18,229 bases of DNA from CAZNJQ01 sp964573545 (GTDB taxonomy: Bacteria; Patescibacteriota; Minisyncoccia; Phycocordibacterales; UBA2135): NCBI GenBank assembly GCA_964573545.1, contig CAZNJQ010000014.1:1-18229 (forward strand), written 5' to 3'. The translations under genes and the position numbers were made by a program. Positions 11,548 to 18,229 of this stretch are shown in pieces. Each line of letters begins with the position of its first letter. Positions within the stretch are counted from its first letter, which is position 1. The notes under the pieces are model-generated. The model was not told the origin of the DNA. It did not search any database and was given only the letters and a program-made list of their open reading frames with translations.

Positions 11548-12648
11548 ATGGATTTACTTATTTTTCTCGCCGTTCTTGTATTGCTTATCATCGTTCACGA
11601 GTTCGGCCATTTCCTTGCCGCAAAAAAAGCAGGCGTGCGCGTCGATGAATTCGGCATCGGATTCCCTCCGCGGCTTTTCGGGTTCAGGAAAGGGGAGACG
11701 GAATATACGTTGAATCTTATTCCGTTCGGCGGATTTGTAAAAATTTTCGGTGAGGACCCGGATGCGGAAGCTCTTCTTGGCCCCGATAAAGAGCGAAGTC
11801 TCGCACGACAAAGTAAACGGGTGCGGGCTGCGGTCATTGCCGCAGGTGTTTTTTGTAACTTCCTCCTCGCGTGGGTTCTCTTTTCGTTCGGCTACGCAGT
11901 AGGATTCCCGGTATCAGCGGACAATATTCCACGGGGAGGAAATGTTTTAAACCAGGAGCTTTTAATTACGGGTATCTCCGAAGGCTCTCCGGCGGAGGAC
12001 GCCGGGCTTCGCCATGGCGATGTCATTACGGCGCTTCGGGCATCGGAGAAAGAACTTGCTCCGGTTTCTCCGGCTCTTGTGCGGGATTTCATCTCATCCC
12101 ACGAAGGAGTTCTTATTACCGTGAGTTATGAACGCGACGGAACCTTTGCGGAGACGGCACTTGTTCCCAAACGAGGAATCGTAGGCGAGGAGCCCGCGAT
12201 CGGGATTGCCATGGATATGGTGGGATTCGTGCGGCTCCCGCTTCATCAGGCGTTCTGGGAGGGCGGAAAAATGACCGTCTCGCTTTCGCTCGCAATCGTA
12301 TCTTCTTTGGCGACTTTGCTCGCTGGTGTCTTTGATGGCACTGCGGATGTCTCGCACATTGCGGGACCCATCGGCATCGTGGGGCTTGTGGGGAATGCCG
12401 CAGATCTAGGCGCCATGTATCTTTTAGGATTTGTCGCATTCATATCCGTCAATCTTGCCGTCTTGAACCTCATTCCGTTTCCGGCGCTTGACGGCGGGCG
12501 GCTTTTCTTCCTTCTCATTGAGGCTGTTAAGGGTTCTCCGGTTCGGCCAGCTATCGCGAACGCCGCGCACGCCGTCGGGTTTGCAATCCTCATTATAGTG
12601 ATGCTTCTTGTGACCTACAGTGATATAGTGAAATTAATCGCGAATTAA
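11548..12648 (+). CDS. rseP: RseP-type site-2 zinc metalloprotease with PDZ domain
   Basis: This intramembrane M50 protease has 366 residues. HEFGH (His17, Glu18, His21) lies in the first helix, then FGIGFPPRLFGFRKGETEYTLNLIPFGGFVKIFGED (about 35-71), AGVFCNFLLAW (about 99-109), one PDZ domain (about 130-215, with GISEGSPAEDAGLRHGDVITAL carrying the ligand-binding loop and helix), and the third zinc ligand in NLIPFPALDGGRLFF. Length and order match RseP/RasP/MmpA proteins with a single PDZ domain. Roles in the family include regulated cleavage of anti-sigma factors and clearance of signal peptides. The substrate here is not visible. It is translated with frr (3 nt gap), unlike the PDZ-less paralogue upstream. 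Confidence 0.94.
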   Translation: MDLLIFLAVLVLLIIVHEFGHFLAAKKAGVRVDEFGIGFPPRLFGFRKGETEYTLNLIPFGGFVKIFGEDPDAEALLGPDKERSLARQSKRVRAAVIAAGVFCNFLLAWVLFSFGYAVGFPVSADNIPRGGNVLNQELLITGISEGSPAEDAGLRHGDVITALRASEKELAPVSPALVRDFISSHEGVLITVSYERDGTFAETALVPKRGIVGEEPAIGIAMDMVGFVRLPLHQAFWEGGKMTVSLSLAIVSSLATLLAGVFDGTADVSHIAGPIGIVGLVGNAADLGAMYLLGFVAFISVNLAVLNLIPFPALDGGRLFFLLIEAVKGSPVRPAIANAAHAVGFAILIIVMLLVTYSDIVKLIAN

Positions 12649-12655
12649 TCATCCT

Positions 12656-12934
12656 ATGGGGCACCTTAACGCAAACGAAAGAGAACCGATCCGATTTAGT
12701 AAAGAGGTTATAGACGACAGTGTCGCCAAGATAGAGATACAGCGCTCCATCATTAGACGGGACAAAGAGAGCGCCGCGCCGCACGCGGGGAGCGATTTGG
12801 AATGGGTAGAAAATTACGCCGGACGTTTTCGCGATATTGTCGAAAAGCACCCTGAGTTTGTTGAAGAGTGGAAAAGGACCCCGGACGGTGTTATACAAAA
12901 AATCGAAAACGAATTGTATCGGACGATACATTAG
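12656..12934 (+). CDS. Hypothetical protein, 92 aa
   Basis: No family recognised. The protein is polar, highly charged and predicted mostly helical. It begins GHLNANEREPIRFSKEVIDD, has a central DLEWVENYAGRFRDIVEKHP helix pair, and ends in EWKRTPDGVIQKIENELYRT. No membrane helix or signal peptide. It starts 7 nt after rseP and so is probably the third cistron of frr-rseP. The proS promoter lies over its 3' end. Confidence 0.65.
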   Translation: MGHLNANEREPIRFSKEVIDDSVAKIEIQRSIIRRDKESAAPHAGSDLEWVENYAGRFRDIVEKHPEFVEEWKRTPDGVIQKIENELYRTIH

Positions 12935-12941
12935 GTATACT
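12914..12941 (+). promoter_or_regulatory. Probable promoter of the proS-mreB cluster
   Basis: TTGTAT (12914-12919), a 16-bp spacer and TATACT (12936-12941). The -35 lies in the end of the preceding gene. The predicted +1 is about 12948, leaving a leader of about 74 nt before the ATG at 13022. That leader holds no SD and no stable hairpin I can see. A second -10-like TATCAT (13007-13012) could start a near-leaderless transcript instead. Confidence 0.45.
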
Positions 12942-13021
12942 ACAAAAACGCTACGGGCGAGTGACGCGCTCTCTGGGTCGTAATCGTCCGTAAGGTCAGG
13001 CGCTTATATCATTGATGATAG

Positions 13022-14287
13022 ATGCGACATATGAAGTTTTCTAAATTATTTACCAAAACCCGCAAAGAGGCGCCCAAAGATGAGGTGGCGAAAAACGCCC
13101 GGCTGCTTATTCAGGCGGGGTTTATTCACAAGGAGCTTGCGGGCGTGTATTCATATCTGCCATTAGGGCTCAGGGTTTTAAATAAAATCGAAAACATAAT
13201 CCGCGAGGAGATGAACGCGATCGGCGGCGAGGAAGTGCTTTTGACCGCGATACAGAATCCCGAACTTTGGCGGAAGACCGACCGGTGGGAGCAGGATGTC
13301 TGGTTTAAGACACAGCTTAACATCGGGACAGAGCTCGGATTTGGATGGACGCAGGAAGAAGAGATGACGCACATCATGTCGCAGTACATTCATTCGTATA
13401 AAGACCTGCCGAAATACGCGTACCAGATCCAGACGAAGTTCAGGAATGAAGAGCGCGCCAAAAGTGGCATTATTCGCGGACGCGAGTTTAAAATGAAAGA
13501 CCTCTATTCGTTCCATGCGTCCACGGAAGACCTTGATTCATTTTATGAGTGCGCAAAAGAAGCGTACAGAAAAGTTTTCGAGCGCGTTGGCCTCGGAGAA
13601 CTTACATTTCTCACGTTTGCATCCGGCGGCGCGTTCTCAAAATACAGCCACGAGTTTCAGACATTATCCGATGCAGGGGAGGACACCATCTATCTTTCGC
13701 CAGAGAAAAAAATCGCCGTGAATGAAGAAGTGTACTCAGATGATGTTCTTGAAGAGCTAAAACTTGAAAAGAAAACCCTTGAGCGGCGCGCCGCGATCGA
13801 GGTCGGAAATATTTTTAAATTGGGCACGCGGTTCTCGGAGCCCTTGGGACTCTTTTTTAAGGATGCGGACGGGAACAGGAAACCGGTTGTCATGGGCTCA
13901 TACGGAATCGGCCCGTCGCGGGTCATGGGGACTATCGCGGAAGCGCTTTCGGACGACAAAGGGCTCGTGTGGCCTTCGTCGGTCGCTCCTTCGCAGGTTC
14001 ACCTTATATCGCTCGGAGATATGCCGGATGTCAGGGAACACTCGCAAAAACTGTACGATATGTTGTATACTGCCGGTATCGAAGCTCTTTTTGACGACCG
14101 GAATGACGCGGGTGCGGGCGAGAAATTCGCCGATGCAGATTTAATAGGGATTCCCTACCGCGTGATAGTAAGCGGAAAAACGCTTGCAGACGGCGCTCAA
14201 AAGGCAGAAATCCGCGGCCGAAAGGAGAAGGATGGCAGACTTGTCGATTTTAACGGTGTAGTGAGAGAGGTATCCCAAAAATCATGA
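13022..14287 (+). CDS. proS: Prolyl-tRNA synthetase, compact form without the INS editing domain
   Basis: A class II synthetase that charges tRNA-Pro. The 421-residue protein has motif 1 (IENIIREEMNAIGGEEVLL, about 56-74), motif 2 (TKFRNEERAKSGIIRGREFKMKDLYSFH, about 138-165), motif 3 (GSYGIGPSRVMGTIAE, about 293-308) and the C-terminal anticodon-binding domain (about 320-415). In standard bacterial ProRS (about 570 aa) an INS domain of about 150-180 residues lies between motifs 2 and 3. Here only a short linker is present (about 220-260), as in alphaproteobacterial and mitochondrial forms, so mis-charged Ala-tRNA-Pro would not be edited in cis. The homology start fits the ATG at 13031 (MKFSKLFTKTRKEAP) equally well or better. 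The stop overlaps the mreB start (ATGA). Confidence 0.93.
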   Translation: MRHMKFSKLFTKTRKEAPKDEVAKNARLLIQAGFIHKELAGVYSYLPLGLRVLNKIENIIREEMNAIGGEEVLLTAIQNPELWRKTDRWEQDVWFKTQLNIGTELGFGWTQEEEMTHIMSQYIHSYKDLPKYAYQIQTKFRNEERAKSGIIRGREFKMKDLYSFHASTEDLDSFYECAKEAYRKVFERVGLGELTFLTFASGGAFSKYSHEFQTLSDAGEDTIYLSPEKKIAVNEEVYSDDVLEELKLEKKTLERRAAIEVGNIFKLGTRFSEPLGLFFKDADGNRKPVVMGSYGIGPSRVMGTIAEALSDDKGLVWPSSVAPSQVHLISLGDMPDVREHSQKLYDMLYTAGIEALFDDRNDAGAGEKFADADLIGIPYRVIVSGKTLADGAQKAEIRGRKEKDGRLVDFNGVVREVSQKS

Positions 14288-15357
14288 ACGAAGCGATACA
14301 AAAAATAAAAAACCGCTTTTACTCGCTCTTTTCGAACGATATCGGTATTGATCTTGGTACGGCAAACACGCTCGTCTATCTCAAGAATTACGGCATTGTC
14401 ATCAACGAACCGTCGGTTGTCGCCGTGAACCAGAAAACGGGGCAGGTTGTCGCCATCGGCTCTGACGCGAAACAAATGCTCGGGCGGACTCCTGCTCATG
14501 TTATCGCTGTGCGTCCTTTAGTTGATGGTGTTATCTCGAACTTCGAGGTGACGGAAGAGATGCTTGCATATTTTTTGAATAAAGTCCGGAAACTTTCCGC
14601 AAAGACGATACGTCCGAGGGTGATAATTGGAGTTCCTTCAGGAATTACGAACGTGGAGACGCGCGCCGTACGCGATGCGACGAAAAATGCCGGCGCACGC
14701 GAGGTTCATATTATAGAAGAGCCGATTGCTGCGGCTATCGGGATATCGCTTCCCATCAAAGATCCTGTTGGAAGTATGGTCATCGACATAGGCGGCGGCA
14801 CTACCGACATCGCCGTTATTTCTTTGGGAGGTATTGTCCGCGCCAAGAATCTTCGCATCGCGGGAGACAGATTCAACGACGACATTATTTCATACATCAG
14901 GAATGAGTTTAAGATATTGATAGGGGAACGGACAGCGGAGAGCGTTAAGATAGCGATCGGCTCCGTGCTCGAATCGAAAGACTCTATTGAAGCGCCCGTG
15001 CGCGGGAGGGATTTGGTTACCGGGCTTCCGCGCGAGGTTATCATTACCGATGCCGACATCCGTGAGGCGCTTTCCGGCTCGATACAGTTGCTTGTGAATG
15101 CAACCAAAGAAGTCCTGGAGACGACACCTCCCGAGGTACTCTCCGATGTGATGGCCCGCGGCGTTGTACTTGTCGGCGGCGGCGCACAGATATCAGGGCT
15201 TCCGGAATTGCTCCGCGAATCGCTCAAAATCCCTGTTCATGTCGCAGATGATCCGTTAACCGCTGTCGTCCGCGGCACGGGTGTCGTCTTAGGGAATCTT
15301 TCTGATTATCGCGATGTGCTTCTCGTTCATGAAGACGCATTTCCACCGACAACATAA
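14284..15357 (+). CDS. mreB: Rod-shape determining protein MreB, copy 2 (cluster copy)
   Basis: This is the second bacterial actin of the window, 357 residues. It has phosphate-1 GIDLGTANTLVYL (about 21-33), the catalytic-Glu helix IIEEPIAAAIGI with the family-typical EEP, phosphate-2 DIGGGTTDIAVISLGG (about 169-184) and the adenosine motif LVGGGAQISGLPEL (about 299-312). Its N terminus (MNEAIQKIKNRFYSLFSND) is a longer amphipathic stretch than in copy 1 and could bind the membrane. It starts within the proS stop and runs 29 nt into mreC, so mreB, mreC, the mreD-like gene and PBP2 follow the usual order. It is likely the main elongation MreB. Confidence 0.96.
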   Translation: MNEAIQKIKNRFYSLFSNDIGIDLGTANTLVYLKNYGIVINEPSVVAVNQKTGQVVAIGSDAKQMLGRTPAHVIAVRPLVDGVISNFEVTEEMLAYFLNKVRKLSAKTIRPRVIIGVPSGITNVETRAVRDATKNAGAREVHIIEEPIAAAIGISLPIKDPVGSMVIDIGGGTTDIAVISLGGIVRAKNLRIAGDRFNDDIISYIRNEFKILIGERTAESVKIAIGSVLESKDSIEAPVRGRDLVTGLPREVIITDADIREALSGSIQLLVNATKEVLETTPPEVLSDVMARGVVLVGGGAQISGLPELLRESLKIPVHVADDPLTAVVRGTGVVLGNLSDYRDVLLVHEDAFPPTT

Positions 15358-16153
15358 GGAGCCGTTCATCGTACTCGCGGGGGGTATAATTCTTGTGGTG
15401 ATAATTCTCTTTCTGATATGGCGCGTTAGCGCCGTCTCAGATGTCTTATCCCGCGGCATGCTCCGGCTTGGTGTACCGCTTTTATCTCTGGAACAGAAAG
15501 CAACAGAGAGTGCGGTGAGAAGCAATACTCTCGTTTCAAAAAAAACGCTTATTAAAGACAACGAAGCGCTTAGAGAGGAGAATGCCGCATTCAGGGTATC
15601 GCTCTTGGGGTACTCGATCATTAAAAAAGAAAACGAAGAGCTCCGTTCTCTTCTCGGGCGCACCGGCTTGTATCATACGCGCATCCTCTCGGCGGTACTT
15701 TCGAAGCCTCCGCGTGCGCCGTATGACACGTTGATAATTGATGTTGGCACAGAGGATGGTATCTCGCAGGGCGATCGCGTATTTGCGTTCCGTGATGTGG
15801 CAATCGGCACGGTAGTTCTTGCCGATGAATCCGCTTCGAAAGTGAAACTTTTTTCTTCCCCGGGAGAGGATATCGATGTCGTGGTAGGCGATGACCACAT
15901 CGCGGCCATAGCGCATGGAAGGGGAGGCGGCAATTTCGAACTCCGCCTGCCGCGCGGCGTGCATAGTGCCGCCGGGGACCCTATTGTATTCCCATCTATG
16001 GGCATTGAGATAGCCGGGGTGGTAGAATACGTCGAATCGGACTCCTCGAGTTCGTTCCAGACGGTTATTTTTAAAAGCCCTGTGAATATGTTCGAACTCC
16101 GTTTTGTGGAAGTTCAAGTGGGCGGAGGGGGAGGAACACGCGTTTCCGGATAA
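15329..16153 (+). CDS. mreC: Rod-shape determining protein MreC
   Basis: MreC links MreB and PBP2 in the elongasome from the outer side of the membrane. The 274-residue protein has one membrane helix near the N terminus (IVLAGGIILVVIILFLIWRV), a coiled coil (about 55-100, KDNEALREENAAFRVSLLGY and KKENEELRSLLG), then the two beta-barrel-like domains beginning SAVLSKPPRAPYDTLIIDVGTEDGISQGD, equivalent to the family's V...p...w...l.id.G...Gv..g. The ATG at 15329 is chosen over one at 15314 because it gives the usual short basic N terminus before the helix. It overlaps the mreB end by 29 nt in another frame. The C terminus has a short Gly run (about 263-267). Confidence 0.9.
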   Translation: MKTHFHRQHKEPFIVLAGGIILVVIILFLIWRVSAVSDVLSRGMLRLGVPLLSLEQKATESAVRSNTLVSKKTLIKDNEALREENAAFRVSLLGYSIIKKENEELRSLLGRTGLYHTRILSAVLSKPPRAPYDTLIIDVGTEDGISQGDRVFAFRDVAIGTVVLADESASKVKLFSSPGEDIDVVVGDDHIAAIAHGRGGGNFELRLPRGVHSAAGDPIVFPSMGIEIAGVVEYVESDSSSSFQTVIFKSPVNMFELRFVEVQVGGGGGTRVSG

Positions 16154-16159
16154 CATTAC

Positions 16160-16417
16160 ATGGCACGAGTACTTGCGCACAGCGCGCTTTTCATATCGCT
16201 TTCCTTTTTCCCGTGGTGGATGACGCTTATCGTCGCACTCGGGGCACTTTTTCTTGTCAGGAACTTTTATGAGATAGTTTTCTGGGGAATTGCCACAGAC
16301 CTCTTGTATGGCGTTCCTGTCCGGTCATTTTTCGGCGTAAACATTATTTTTACCGCCTCGTTTCTCGCTGCGTATGTTGGCGCGGAGTTCTTAAAACGGA
16401 GACTTCGTTTCTACTAA
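16160..16417 (+). CDS. mreD: Short MreD-like membrane protein
   Basis: The 85-residue, almost wholly hydrophobic protein occupies the mreD position between mreC and the PBP2 gene. It has about three membrane segments: about 7-34, a re-entrant-looking stretch with FYEIVFWGIATDLLYGVP, and about 56-75. The GxxxDLLYG pattern resembles the MreD core, which has G...DLL..., but MreD is normally 150-170 residues, so about half is missing. No frameshifted remainder is seen downstream. Identity is inferred mainly from position. It could also be a lineage-specific replacement. Confidence 0.6.
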   Translation: MARVLAHSALFISLSFFPWWMTLIVALGALFLVRNFYEIVFWGIATDLLYGVPVRSFFGVNIIFTASFLAAYVGAEFLKRRLRFY

Positions 16418-16474
16418 CGCGAGGGCGAGCATGCAGGGAGAATCGCCAGAGATACGCTGCGCTCTAAGTTTTAT

Positions 16475-16480
16475 TACACT
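16475..16480 (+). promoter_or_regulatory. Weak -10-like element upstream of the PBP2 gene
   Basis: TACACT would place +1 near 16487, after the ATG at 16484 but 6 nt before the ATG at 16493. If real, the PBP2 protein starts at the second Met (MSKKMQGG). There is no -35. The 66-nt gap from the mreD-like gene is the longest within the cluster. Confidence 0.2.
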
Positions 16481-16483
16481 ACG

Positions 16484-18169
16484 ATGTTTTTCATGTCAAA
16501 AAAAATGCAGGGCGGAGAAGATATCGCGCCGGACGAAATTTTTCTCGATTCAAGCAATCTGCCGCAGTTCGATACGCACCAACTCGAGGGACGGATAGAG
16601 CGCCCGCTTTCGAAAACAGCAGTCTTACTCCTCGGTTTATTTTTCACCGTAGCGATTTTTCTTTTCTTCAGCAGAACAGCATACTTGGAGGTTCTACAAG
16701 GGGAGGCACTGCGTCGCATTTCAGAGAATAACAGCCTTCGGCATACACTCATATTCAGTGAACGCGGCATTGTAACGGATCGCACAGGGAGAGAACTCGC
16801 ATGGAACGTGTCTCCCGGAAAAGGAGACCTTTCCGCGCGCGTATACAGAGTGGGGGATGGACTTGCCCATACGGTAGGGTATGTGAGCGCTCCAGCGAAA
16901 GACGCGGCAGGGTTTTATTACCAGGAATATTTCTCCGGCAAAGACGGCGTGGAGAAGTTTTACAACGAGACTCTCTCCGGCGCGCATGGTCTTAAGATAG
17001 TCGAGACGGACGTGTTTGGAACCATCATCTCAGAGAGTACTGCCAACGAACCGCGATCAGGAGAAAATCTCCGGCTTACGATTGATGCACGCGTGGAAGG
17101 AGAGCTTTTCAGACGCATTAAAGGACTTGCAGAGAGTGTTGGTTTTCGGGGCGGTGCCGGAGTTGTCATGGATGTGAAAGACGGAAGTATTTTGGCGCTC
17201 GCGAGCTTCCCGGAATATGATTCGAACATATTAACGGAGGGCGTAAACGCGAGAAAGATCCAGGAGTTTGTCGGGAGTTCGGGAAAACCGTTCCTGAACA
17301 GGGCGGTCGGCGGTCTCTATATTCCGGGCTCTATCATGAAGCCGTTTGTTGCGCTTGGCGCCTTAAATGAAGGTATTATTTCTCCGGAAGAAAAAATTTT
17401 GAGCACCGGCTCGATTGCTATCCCGAATCCGTACGCGCCCGGCGAAGTGTCCGTGTTCAGGGACTGGAAAGCGCATGGATGGGTTGCTATGAGAGATGCC
17501 CTCGCTGTCTCATCCGATGTTTATTTCTACGAAGTCGGCGGCGGATATGAGGCACAGCGCGGACTCGGCATATCGAATATGGAAAAATATTTCCGCTTAT
17601 TCGGGTTCGGCACCGAGACGGGTATTGATCTTCCGGGCGAAGAAGCGGGGACGATACCGACTCCTTCGTGGAAGGAGGAAACATTCAACGATGCATGGCG
17701 GCTGGGCGATACATACAATACGGCAATCGGACAATACGGATTTGAAGTGACTCCGATCCAGGCGGTACGCGCGGTTTCCGCGATCGCGAGCGATGGCACG
17801 CTTGTGGTGCCGCATGTCGTAAGGTCTGAAGAGACAGCAGAGAGCGGTGCCGTGAACATTCTCATCCCCCGCGAATATTTCGACGTTGTGCGCGAGGGGA
17901 TGCGCGAAGCGGTTCTCCGCGGGACGGCGCAAGGGCTCTACACGCCGGCAGTCTCGGTTGCCGCGAAGACGGGAACCGCCGAACTCGGCATTTCAAAGAG
18001 AAGGGTCAATTCATGGGTTATTGGATTTTTCCCGTATAAAGAACCGCGCTTTGCGTTCGCGCTTGTCATGGAATCCGGCCCGCGCGAAAACCTTGTCGGC
18101 GCGACATTCGTCATGCGCGAAATGATCCAGTGGATGGCGGAGAATACGCCGGAATACCTTGCGCCTTGA
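16484..18169 (+). CDS. mrdA: Penicillin-binding protein 2-type transpeptidase (elongation)
   Basis: A class B PBP that cross-links peptidoglycan outside the membrane with MreBCD and RodA. The 561-residue protein has one N-terminal membrane helix (about 45-63), the ERGIVTDRTGRELAWN pedestal motif (about 93-108), and a transpeptidase domain with nucleophile motif SIMK (Ser283, Lys286), second motif SSD (Ser343, Asp345; PBP2 proteins commonly have Asp here) and KTG (Lys495). Between the pedestal motif and VGYV (about 131-134) only about 20 residues occur, where PBP2 proteins usually have far more, so the head of the pedestal is shortened and the protein is smaller than E. coli PBP2 (633 aa). The ATG at 16493 is an equally good start. 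The following gene, outside the window, may be rodA. Confidence 0.92.
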   Translation: MFFMSKKMQGGEDIAPDEIFLDSSNLPQFDTHQLEGRIERPLSKTAVLLLGLFFTVAIFLFFSRTAYLEVLQGEALRRISENNSLRHTLIFSERGIVTDRTGRELAWNVSPGKGDLSARVYRVGDGLAHTVGYVSAPAKDAAGFYYQEYFSGKDGVEKFYNETLSGAHGLKIVETDVFGTIISESTANEPRSGENLRLTIDARVEGELFRRIKGLAESVGFRGGAGVVMDVKDGSILALASFPEYDSNILTEGVNARKIQEFVGSSGKPFLNRAVGGLYIPGSIMKPFVALGALNEGIISPEEKILSTGSIAIPNPYAPGEVSVFRDWKAHGWVAMRDALAVSSDVYFYEVGGGYEAQRGLGISNMEKYFRLFGFGTETGIDLPGEEAGTIPTPSWKEETFNDAWRLGDTYNTAIGQYGFEVTPIQAVRAVSAIASDGTLVVPHVVRSEETAESGAVNILIPREYFDVVREGMREAVLRGTAQGLYTPAVSVAAKTGTAELGISKRRVNSWVIGFFPYKEPRFAFALVMESGPRENLVGATFVMREMIQWMAENTPEYLAP

Positions 18170-18192
18170 AACTACTAAAAGAGTTCAATACC

Positions 18193-18222
18193 TTGGAACC
18201 ATCTCGAGCGGAGTTTGATAAT
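18193..18222 (+). promoter_or_regulatory. Possible promoter at the window end
   Basis: TTGGAA (18193-18198), an 18-bp spacer and GATAAT (18217-18222) predict +1 at about 18229, the last base of the window. An ATG at 18225-18227 could not be served by it. The 60 bp after the PBP2 gene hold no terminator. Confidence 0.25.
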
Positions 18223-18229
18223 TAATGCC

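Noticed and set aside
12942..13021. Riboswitch or T-box leader upstream of proS
   Set aside because: The putative leader is about 74 nt with no conserved T-box word, no specifier stem and no terminator/antiterminator pair that I can fold.
14706..15227. Antisense frame of 173 codons inside mreB copy 2
   Set aside because: It is fully contained in the MreB core and is Ser/Pro/Ile-rich with no domain, so it is a shadow.
1..18229. Mobile element, prophage, toxin-antitoxin or defence island
   Set aside because: No transposase, integrase, recombinase, phage structural gene, nuclease pair or toxin-like gene was found. All larger genes are housekeeping.

Overview
The window looks like a chromosomal segment from a candidate-phyla-radiation (Patescibacteria) organism, most likely of the Parcubacteria group. 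This is an inference from gene content and style, not from a marker-gene search. The signs are compact overlapping genes, near absence of Shine-Dalgarno (SD) sequences, trimmed versions of universal enzymes (MgtE without its cytoplasmic domains, prolyl-tRNA synthetase without the INS editing domain, a half-length MreD-like protein) and a PriA that has lost its helicase motifs. UGA is an ordinary stop here, which argues against the recoded Gracilibacteria and Absconditabacteria. There are no prophage, insertion-sequence, CRISPR or plasmid signs, so this is core-genome territory.

Layout. 1-53 (-): 5' part of tRNA-Asn(GUU) cut by the window edge, with a clear promoter. 133-2074 (+): an MgtE-type Mg2+ channel, then a four-gene unit of two unknown small proteins, a DUF167 protein and a short HPF/RaiA ribosome hibernation factor. 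2075-2194: a long imperfect hairpin between convergent units. 2195-6068 (-): priA-like, def, a small two-helix membrane protein with its own promoter and terminator, and fmt. Def and Fmt are the two ends of the N-formyl-methionine cycle. 6176-9928 (+): a four-helix membrane protein with its own terminator, then murA, mreB (copy 1) and a holB-like clamp-loader subunit. 9975-10784 (-): a PDZ-less site-2 protease. 10993-12934 (+): frr, a PDZ-containing RseP-type site-2 protease and a small unknown protein. 13022-18169 (+): proS, mreB (copy 2), mreC, a short mreD-like gene and a PBP2-type transpeptidase, which together form the cell-elongation cluster.

How the genes fit together. The window combines translation (frr, proS, def, fmt, HPF, tRNA-Asn), peptidoglycan precursor synthesis and elongation (murA, two mreB, mreC, mreD-like, PBP2), replication (priA-like, holB-like) and membrane proteolysis (two site-2 proteases).

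The most notable features are: (1) a PriA homologue that keeps all eight zinc-binding cysteines but has lost Walker A, DEEH and the arginine-finger motif; (2) four degenerate 7-bp tandem arrays confined to 2546-4139, three of them read in frame inside fmt; (3) GC-rich palindromic repeats also read in frame, in fmt and in the zinc domain of priA; and (4) promoters whose predicted transcription start falls on or within a few bases of the start codon, notably at murA and at 727, which points to leaderless mRNAs.
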